64,000 bases of DNA, taken from contig NZ_AP025314.1 in assembly GCF_036492835.1 (NCBI RefSeq), forward strand, positions 2,646,010 to 2,710,009, given 5' to 3'. The translations under genes and the position numbers were made by a program. Position 1 is the first letter of the stretch, and every line of letters starts with the position of its first letter. This DNA is from Fulvitalea axinellae (GTDB taxonomy: Bacteria; Bacteroidota; Bacteroidia; Cytophagales; Cyclobacteriaceae). Shown here one piece after another: positions 1 to 9,900 of this stretch. Under the pieces are notes generated by a model. It did not search any database. It was not told where the DNA came from and saw nothing but the letters and a program-made list of their open reading frames with translations.

Positions 1-623
1 AGCATACTTCCGATAGGCAAAGACGCCGAATAATGTCTTTGGAAAATGATAAAGCACAGGAAGCAGGAAAAAAGAATTTACTGTGGATAGGTTTAGCGAT
101 AACGATCGCCCTTGGCGCTGGCGCCCTTTTGATTACTACATTTCGAAATAAAAAGAAACGTAAAGCCCTCAACTCAAAGTTAGAACAGAATAAAGTCGAG
201 TTAGAGAGCTTTACCCAAGCGCTTTTGGAACGTAGCAGAGAGAAAGAGATGCTTAGCGAAGAGCTGGAATCATTGAAAACTACCGTCAATGAGAAACAAG
301 AACTTGATGTATTACAGGAATTGACATCTGCAAAGATTCTCACTAATGAAGACTGGGATGAGTTTAAAGAAAAATTCATTACCGTGAACCCCCACTTCTT
401 TGTTCTTATCCAAAACAAAGACATCAACCTCACCAAATCTGAAGAACGTCTGTTAGCTTTAGAAAAACTGAAACTGAAGACGAATGATATCGCTAATATG
501 CTAGGCGTGTCAAGCGCCAGCATCATCAAAAGCCGTTATCGCTTACGAAAGAAATTAGAGCTGCCAAAGGACGTTTCACTACTTGATTTTATAGAGGGCC
601 ACTTACTCAACAGTGAGAATTAG
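1..623 (+). CDS. C-terminal part of a membrane-anchored HTH regulator (5' end outside window)
   Basis: The reading frame is open to the left edge. The first ATG is at 33, but the codons before it contain no stop, so this is probably the 3' end of a longer gene. Counting from that ATG, the protein has one membrane segment at about residues 16-34, a basic cluster (RNKKKRK), a Leu/Glu/Lys-rich coiled coil at about 45-95, and a C-terminal helix-turn-helix at about 133-175 (TNDIANMLGVSSASIIKSR). This order matches the end of Bacteroidota regulators that carry periplasmic TPR repeats, one transmembrane helix, a coiled coil and a LuxR-like HTH. The TPR part is inferred and is not visible here. It ends 360 bp before the giant T9SS gene on the same strand; whether it controls that gene is unknown. 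Confidence 0.75.
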   Translation, partial: HTSDRQRRRIMSLENDKAQEAGKKNLLWIGLAITIALGAGALLITTFRNKKKRKALNSKLEQNKVELESFTQALLERSREKEMLSEELESLKTTVNEKQELDVLQELTSAKILTNEDWDEFKEKFITVNPHFFVLIQNKDINLTKSEERLLALEKLKLKTNDIANMLGVSSASIIKSRYRLRKKLELPKDVSLLDFIEGHLLNSEN

Positions 624-983
624 GACTGGTTAAACGCTTCATTCTAGAGCCAAATCAAGCTAAGAGAAGACTGCTTCCCAATATTTCACTCAAAACATAC
701 TCATCTCTTTTTCGCTAAGTCCGCCATCACAGCAAATCACATTAAACCCTTACTATCAATAAATTATCACTTTGTCCATGTATTTGTCCATGGACTAAAG
801 TTCATATTTAAGCACTGTTTATACAGATTTGTCACCAGAGTTAGTGACAGCAAGTAGCCGAAAGCTTTATGCCACGTGGCTGAAGCATACTTAAGTCGGA
901 GATAATTCATCGCAGTTAATCTTCGATGAAATAAACCCGAAAGTAAAGCGGCTATCCGAACGTCTAAAATAAACAGAGCAACA
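624..983 (+). promoter_or_regulatory. Intergenic region upstream of the giant T9SS gene
   Basis: This 360-bp stretch has no convincing gene. It holds a direct repeat of TTTGTCCATG at 771-780 and 783-792, a short inverted repeat GTCAC/GTGAC at 831-848, and a perfect 10-bp palindrome GCCACGTGGC at 871-880. The palindrome lies inside a longer imperfect dyad with GCTT at 864-867 and AAGC at 883-886. The dyad is about 100 bp before the likely start codon and could be a protein-binding site. No clear TAnnTTTG-type promoter was located. Confidence 0.35.
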
Positions 984-3900
984 ATGAGAAAGGGTTCATC
1001 AAATGTGTTTGCTAAAAACCAACGCACTATGCGGTTGGCAAGCAGAATATTGATGCTGTTTACGCTGTTTACATGCTTATCGAATTCGGTGAGCGCACAA
1101 AACAGAAACGCGGCAGTCGATATCTCGTCAGCGGGAGAAGGTTCCTGGTTTAGACTTAATGACAAAGATTCTAACAGAGGAATGGGGGTTGAAGAAACTG
1201 CATTTTCCGTAGAAATGTACGTGAAATTGCAGTCCAACAACGCCAACGATTTCAACTTCTTCGATTTCAACACAGGCCGAAACCGCATCTCATTCGCCTA
1301 TCAAGAAGGCAATATCTTCAGAGTCGAAACCAATGGCGACATCGGTAAATGGTACTGGACTCTGAACGCCAACTCGTCGGTTAATTTCCTGAACAATTGG
1401 GTGCACGTAGCCTTCGTTTACAATGGATCTTCGTTGGTTCAAGTATACATCAACGGCGAGCGTGTGATCAACACTAGCCTTACGGTCAATGGCAGTAGGG
1501 TAACAGACTTATACCCAAAAGAAAATAACCAAAGTGGCGACGGCAACTGCTACATCGGCGCCACATCTGTTTTCGGTATAAAGGGCAAGGCTTACGTTTC
1601 CGAAGTCCGTGTGTGGAAAACCGCTCTGACCTCGTCGGAAGTAAGAAAATACTACGATGAAGAGGTCAACAAAGCGCACCCTGAGTGGGGCAATTTGGTA
1701 CGTTACTACCACGGAACCAAGCAGCACATCAACAGCGATAAAGTAACTATCGATGATGTGATGGGCAAATATGACGCTCCGGTAAACAACAACAGCAAAA
1801 CGCGCATCAAAGACGTTTACCCTCCCATCAAGCCTCCATCATTCATAAGCAGTGCGTTCAACATCGATTTTGACGCTAACACTTGTCAAACGAGTGACAT
1901 AGACGTCGACTGGGCCTCAGTTGCGAGTAGCTCATTCGGTTACGAAACCGGAAACGACGTCTATTACTCACTCTCTAGAAGCAAGGATAATTATAATTCA
2001 GAAATCTATGCGGGCACCTCGTCCTATTATAAAGACACAGGCGTGGAGCCCGGCGACAAGATCAAATACCGCCTGCGTACTTACTGGAAAGTAAACGGAG
2101 TCAAGTATTATTCTGATGATCAAGGCTATACGAATTACGGTTCGATCAAAGAACAATACGGGGCACCTGCGAATTTCACCGTTTCGGACGATCGTTGCGA
2201 CAAAGGCGTAGAGCTGAACTGGACCGCCACCGACTCGCCACCGAAATGGAGGATCTATCGCTCATACAACAGTAATTTCAGTGGCGCTTCCACGGTTACC
2301 TCTTCTTTGGACGGTGACGAGCGCAACTTTACTCATACAAACCAAAGCGTAGAGCGTGACATCTATTATAAAGTACAAGCCTACGGCACAGGCGCCAACG
2401 GATGTTCGGTAAGTGGTACTTTGACGTCGGCGGTAAAAGGCAGAACTTCTAAGACTCCGGAATACCCTACCAATTTCGCCATTACGGAAGATGTTCCTAA
2501 AGGTGAAATCAAGCTTACTTGGGCAAATCCGTCAAATAATAATGCGGATAGCTGGATATTAAGAAAGTCTAAATCTGACGGATCAGATGAAACAAGCATC
2601 GATCTTGGATTAGGTACAACTTCATATACCGATTCCGATGTCGAATCTTGCCAGTCATACCGCTACTCTATCGCTTCGAAAAACGAATGCGCTACAGACG
2701 GTGTTTTTTCTCCGGTCGATAAGACAGGCAACCTAACGCGTGACCTTTCCAACAAGATTACAGACCTCGAAGTATCGAAAGGATACTACCCGAACAGCGT
2801 TCGTTTGGAATGGGAAGTGGACGGATCGCTTTCGGAAATCGACCGATTCAGAATCTATCGTACAGACGCCGAAAAAGTCGATTACAAGCTTATCAAAGTA
2901 GTCGACAATGACTTGATCTTCGACGACGAAACGGCGCTCGGCGGACAGTTTTACAATTACAAAGTAGCGGGCGAAGTAGCTTGTAACGACAATATCATCT
3001 ACACCAACGAGCCTTCCGATCTCGGCTTTATGATTCCATTTGGCGTAGCCAACGGCCACGTTGAATACGCTGGCGGTAATCCTGTAGAAGGCGTAACCGT
3101 AAACTTCGAACAGCAGAGCGAAAGTGCCGGAAAGAGCCTTTATTTCGACGGAACTGGCTTCGTGAACACAAACAAAGAGTTCATGCGTCCGGGCAAGAGT
3201 GATTTTACTTTCGAAACCTGGATCAAAACATCTTCGACTAAGGTCGGCATTTTCGGTAACTCGGACGGTGATACACGCTGGGAAGGCGGAGAGAAGGTAT
3301 TGTATCTTGATAATGAGGGCAAGCTAACCTTTGTGGGTAACGGATGCGGTTACATCAGAACCGATACGGTGATAAACGACAACGCTTGGCATCATATCGC
3401 ACTTTCTTACGATTATAAATCAGGCACTTCCGTAGACTATAAAGTCTTTCTGGACGGCGAGCAGATCAGCACTTCAGGCTCTAACTACAAAGCCAGCCGC
3501 TCGGGTTACACAAGTCAAAAAGTGAAAATCGGCCGCGGTAATTACAGCTCTAACGAAGCCCAGAACCTCTTCACGGGTTATATGGACGAAATCCGCCTTT
3601 GGGATCGTCCGCTTACTGCTGAAGAAATCAAACAGAGCTACCGCCGTTTCCTCAGCGGGAATGAAGACGGGCTGACTTTCTACTACCGTTGTGATGAAGG
3701 TGTTGGAAGCAAAATCTACGACGCCTCACACATTGGCACCGATTATAATAAGAACGACGCCAGCTTTGGCAACGGCGTAAGCTTCAACAACGATATTCCT
3801 GAGACTTCTAAACTGGGTGTAATCGCTACAACTGACGGTTATGGCGACTATACGGCCGATTATATCCCTTACGCTTCCAACGGCGAAATCTTCCGAGTGA

Positions 3901-6900
3901 CGGCCGCTTTCGGTCAGCACGAGTTCGAGCCTTCTTCCCGTTCGATCTACATCGGCGACGGTGCCCAGACGCACAACGGCATGGACTTCACCGACATCTC
4001 GTCATTCAGCGTACGCGGTAAAGTCACTTACCTGAACAGCGAAGTTCCGGTTGAAGGCGTTGAAGTTCTCGTGGACGGAGAGCAGGCCTTGGGCTTCGAT
4101 AAAAAGCCTGTCCGAACGGACGCCGAAGGTAATTACGAAATCAGTGTTCCGATCGGATATCACTACATTTCGGTCCAAAAAGACGGGCATTATTTTGCCG
4201 ACGGGGTGTACCCTCCTGTCAACGAATTCGGCGATATAGAACTCCACGAGTTCACTGATGATTTGACCGTAAACTTCACCGACAGCACAAAAATTCTCGT
4301 AGCGGGACGTATTGTGGGCGGTAGCCGTGAAGGCGACAAAGAAATCGGTTTCGGTCTCTCGCTCAACAACATCGGCATATCGAATCTTAAATTTAAACTT
4401 CAGAAGGAAGGCTACGATCTTGACTTAATAGACAAACAGGTTTATGATCAGGTAAGCGTCACTACCGATGAATATACGGGTGAATTCACCATCGAAATGT
4501 TGCCTGAACAATGGGTCGTGCAACAAGTCGGCAACAACGACTATTCGCTTGATCCAGAAGACTTGGCCGTAGTCGATCTTCGTTATTCACTGGACGTTTT
4601 ACAGGCCAAAGACAGCACGGAAGTGACTTCGGAATCCGGCGCCGTAAGTTATGATGTAAGAACATTCGATTATCATCATAAACTGAATTACATAATTCAG
4701 GAACGCCCTCAGATACACGTGTACGGTAAGAATCATTCGCCGTTCAATGGAGATTCATTATTGATATTCTCGAATCAAGTCACCGGTCTTCAAGACACTT
4801 TGGACATCAGCGGAAGCAACCCCTTCCCGTATGCGGTTTTCCAGTCGCCTAAGACATATGAAGCCAACGTATATGTGTACCAAACTTATGAAAACCCGAA
4901 TCACCCCGACGGCCCGGTTGTAGACCGCGTGCCTGTAGAAGGCGCCGAAATTACGGTGACCGACGGTATCGCTTTCCAACCGACGGGCCAAGAAGGCAAA
5001 ACGGACGATACGGGACTCTTCGCCTACTCATTCCGCGCGGGGCTTCCAAACCTTGCCAAAGACGGCGACAAGTCATACACCAAAAGCTTTGAAGTTGACG
5101 CCAAGATAGACGGCATCGGATATAAATGGCGCGAGAACAATCCTTTCAGGGCATATGTTCTCGGAGCTAAACCACTGGAAGGCACGGACTTCGTGTCATA
5201 CGGACCCGAGGTGGTCGAAATGGTATTGCGCGACCCTCCGGGAAGTAACAGTTACGCCTTTATTGAAAAAGGATCAAGTTTTACGAAGACTGAGACTTGG
5301 AGCGTAAACGCCGACACGCATACGGCTTTGAATCAAACCTGGCATAACGGCATGTACCTCGGCGCTGGCGGTGGCTTGGCCGGTCCGGTTATCGAAAGCC
5401 GTTATCAATTGGACTCTGAGATCGGATTGGCCATCGAACGTGGATTCGATGACGAAGGTAAATATTCAGAGCAATGGACATTCCAGGAGCGTATCGAAAC
5501 CAGCTCCGATCCTGAAGACGTTGGCTCTGACGCCGACCTTTATATCGGTAAGGCTTACAACGCCTTCATCACGAAAACCAAGACGCTGAAGATCATTCCA
5601 AAGAGCTATTGCATAGACAATGGTTTGGATTATCTGGATCTGGCCGGCAGTGACATGGCCTTGGGGATCATCGACGGTTACGCTATCGACGAAGGTAATA
5701 CCGCCACTTATTTCATCTACTCGCAAAAGCATATCGTCGAAGAGCTTTTGCCGGAACTGATGGTATTGCGCGACAGGCTTTTGGCTTCTGACAAATACAC
5801 TTCGAATTTCCCTTATGGCCACCAATTCTACGGCCTTGATAATGAGAATTCGAGTTTGGACGAATACAAAACGGCAAATCCGCACCTTGATCCGAACACG
5901 ATCTCCTATACCTTCAATGGTACAAGCGATGAGATGGACTCTGTGGCTTTCGTCAATGACCAGATCACGCAATGGATGAACGCTTTGGAAACTAACGAAG
6001 CGGAAAAAATCGAGGCGGAAACCTTGAAAAACCTCTCTATAGATGGTTCGGGAGGAAAAATATCTGAGGAAATCGAAGAAAGCTATACGTCAGAACAGAA
6101 CTGGAGAAGCTCGCGTCTGATCCGTTTTACTTGGAACGCAGCCTTTGGCGTGCAACTGAACGGCAAGGGGTATTCGATGAAAAACGACTTTAACGTTGGC
6201 CTTAACTTGTCGCATGGAAAAGAGAAATCGATCAACCACAACGTGAAGTTCGGGTACGTAATCGACGAGCGTGACGAGGGCGATTATTACAGTATCGACG
6301 TAAAAAACACTTCTGGTATCTCTCTTCTAAACAGAAGTCGCTTTTCAGGTTTTCTCCAGAAGAAAAAAGCCTTTATAGAATATCAATTTGCTCGTGCCGG
6401 AATCGGAACGGCAGGTGTAGGCGTAAAGACTTTGGCTGTGAAACTAGCCGAGAAATACACCTCAAAATCGCATAGTTTCTTAGCCACAGCAGGCTTTTTG
6501 GTAGACGCTGGATACTTCATTTACGAGATGAGTGACGTGCTCCAAAACCAAATGGAGATTTATGACAAACAAGACGGCATCAAAAAGGACTTAGACATCT
6601 CAGGTTTCCGAATCTCCAGCCCTATTTTCTCGGTCCGTGGCGGTCAAAGTCGTTGCCCGTACGAAGGCGAAGAGGTAGCGTCGTTCTATACGGTAAACAA
6701 TCAGGCGACACAGTTGCACACCGCCACCCTACGCCGTGAGAATCCGAAACTAGACGTGGCTCCGGCCCTGCGTTCGAATGTGCTAGAGACGGAACAAGCC
6801 GTATTTACGCTGAATCTTCAGAACGAAAGCGAATCGAATACGGACATGTGGTATGACATCTCCATAGCCGAGGATACGAACCCCGACGGAGCCATCGTGC

Positions 6901-9900
6901 TTATCGACGGCCTCACCGCCGAGCGTTCGTTCCTCGTCCCGGCTTGGGAGACGGTAAACAAAACGCTGACAATTCAGAAAGGCCCTTCAGGGATTTTGGA
7001 ATACGACAGCATAGGAATAATTCTGCATTCGCAATGCCAGTTCAACCCGATGGACAGCCAGGAAGACATCGCCGATACCGTTTATGTCTCGGCCCACTTC
7101 GTGCCTGCTTGTTCGGAGGTTAACCTTGCGAATTTTGACGAGAATTGGATTATCAATTATAACGACGACAATAAGGCGACAGTAACTTTGGACGGTTACA
7201 GTCTCAATCATGCGACGTTAGAAAGAGTGGACTTTCAATATAAAAGTCTGAGTGGGGACCCGATAGTGGTAAAAGCGTTTTTCACGGATGAGAACTCCGT
7301 CGCATATCAAGAGTACAACGGAGAAAAGGCCCCGTTGGACGATCCCGCCGAAACTTTTGTTTGGGATATCACCGACCTGACAGATCGTGAATACCAGGTC
7401 CGGGCACGGGCTTTCTGCAAAGACGGCTCCGTGACCGAGACCGATTGGGCGCTTGGTCGTATTGACCGCGCCACACCAAGGCCGTTCGGTAAAGCATCTC
7501 CTACCGACGGCATCTTGGAGGCGCATGATGATATGAAGATCACCTTCAACGAAGACATCGTCGCAAGCCTTGTCAGGGACAACAACATCCGCCTGCGAGG
7601 CGTGCTCAACGGAGCGGACCTATCGCACAGCGTAGGCTTGCAACTCGACGGCGCAGATGACTTTGTAGACTTGCCTGCCTTGTCATTGAACAACAAGTCC
7701 TTCACCATCGAATTCTGGTTAAGAAGGGACATCGGCACCGAAGGCGTGATCTTCTCAAAAGGAACGGGTGATGATAAGATCGAATTCGCATTCGAAAACG
7801 ATAAGATCAAAACCACGCTCGGTTCGAATACCTTTGATGTTGACCCTACACCAGTCTATACGGTAACCTATCCTGAAAACGGATGGCACCACTGGGCATT
7901 CAGCTTCAATATCGAAACGGGACAGTTCTTGGTGTTTGGGGACGACAAAAAGGTTCTGGACCAAACGGACATCAACTTCAACTCCGTAAACACCGAAAAC
8001 GCGGCCTTCGGCAAAAGCGCTTCGGAATCGGGCAGAAACATGAACGCCAAAGCGCATGAACTGCGCATCTGGGACAGAGCCTTGAGCATCGGTCAAGTGT
8101 ACGAGAACATGAGCAAGACGCTCTCGGGCAACGAAATCGGACTGTACGCCTACTGGCCATTGGACGCCGGCATAGGCAATATAGCCGAAGACAAAGCCGC
8201 CGGACGCCACGCCAATGTCAACGCCACTTGGTTCTTGGAGCCTGCCGGACAGGCCTTCGCCTTCGACGGTGTTTCACAGCGTGTCGACATCAACGGCGGA
8301 AACGTCGCGATCACGAAAGAGACCGACCTGACACTCGAATTCTGGTTCAAAGGCGAGAAGCCGACCGCAACGGTCAGCCTCTTCTCTCACGGCAGTGGTG
8401 AAGTGAACGCCAATGAGGAAATCAACCCTGTGTACGGCATGGACATCCAGGCCGACGCCACGGGACAGATTACCATCAAAAACAACGGATATATATGGAC
8501 AGCGGTGCGCGACAATCATTTCGACAACGACTGGCACCATTTCGCCTTGACTGTCGATCGTCGCGCCAACGCCAAAGTAATTATAGACGGTGAATTGGCA
8601 GATCAGATTCCGGGATCAAGCCTTTCGGGCCTTGCCGGAGCGAGCTTCCAATTAGGCGCGCGCCAACGCAGACTGAACACTAACAATTCGCTTTCAGTCG
8701 TCACCGACCAGCATTTCAAAGGTCAGATGGACGAAGTAAGAATCTGGAACAGCGCCCGCACGGCCAAGCATCTTGAGCTCTATCGTCACGCCAAACTCAA
8801 AGGCGATGAGATTGGACTTCTCGCTTACTATCCGTTCGAAGCGTACATCAACCAGCAAGGGGCCATCCTCTTGAAACCTTCTTTGGAAGACCAATTGGAT
8901 TCGGATGTTTTGAGCAACGACTTCGTAGCTACAGCCAACTCAGGCGACACTTACAGCGCTTCCGGTCCTGCGATCAAAGACGTGCGCCCGGTTCAAGATA
9001 TTCCTTTCGACTTCGTAGTCAGCGATCGTGAGATCATCATCACGCCGATCGTCGACGCCTACCGCATCGAAGGGCAAGTGCTCGAAATCAGCGTGAAAGA
9101 CGTGCAGGATCTTTACGGAAACCGCATGCTCTCACCGGCTATTTGGACGGCATACGTACAGCAAAACCAAGTGGTTTGGCAAGACGACGCCCTTAGCTTC
9201 GAACTGGAGGAAGGTCAAGGAAAAGCCTTCACCGTCAGTATTGTTAACAAAGGCGGCGTGGCCCATGACTATGATTTGGAAAATCTTCCTTCATGGATCA
9301 ATGTCGACGCCCCAAGCGGCACCATTCAGCCGAACAGCAATTTGGAATTGAATTTCGAAATCGTCGAAGGTTTGAATATCGGTTACTATGAGCAGGGCAT
9401 CAACCTCTCTACGGCGCTCGGATTTGATGAAAAACTGAATCTGAAAGTCAAAGTAACCGGCGCCAAACCTAGCTGGACGGTCGACGAAAAAGACTTCGAA
9501 TATACGATGAACGTCTACGGCCAACTGATCATCGACGGGATCGTCTCGGCCGACGAAGACGATATGGTTGCAGCCTTTGTCGATGGCCAGTGCCGTGGTG
9601 TGGCCAACGTCCGCTACATCGACGCCCTGGACGCCTATGAAGTGTTCCTGAACATTTACAGCAACGACGCTGTAAACACCGAAAACATCGAGCTCCGCAT
9701 CTGGGACGCCAGCAAAAACAGCGTTCACGAAAACGTGACGCCGGCTTTGACTTTCGAACCGAACAAGATTGTGGGAACCGTCCTCTCCCCTATCAAAATC
9801 GAAGCGGGCGAAGACATCGCCAACGATCTGGCTTTGGAATCGGGATGGAACTGGATATCGTTTAACCTCTACAACCCGAAAATGTCCAAAGTCAACGATA

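Noticed and set aside
771..792. Two TTTGTCCATG repeats as a possible start of a CRISPR-like or phage-attachment array
   Set aside because: There are only two copies spaced 12 bp apart, with no spacer structure or associated genes. They are at most a regulatory repeat.
767..1288. 173-codon open frame on the minus strand at the start of the giant gene
   Set aside because: It lies opposite the signal peptide and first LamG domain of a well-supported gene, has no recognisable domain, and its composition follows the other strand.
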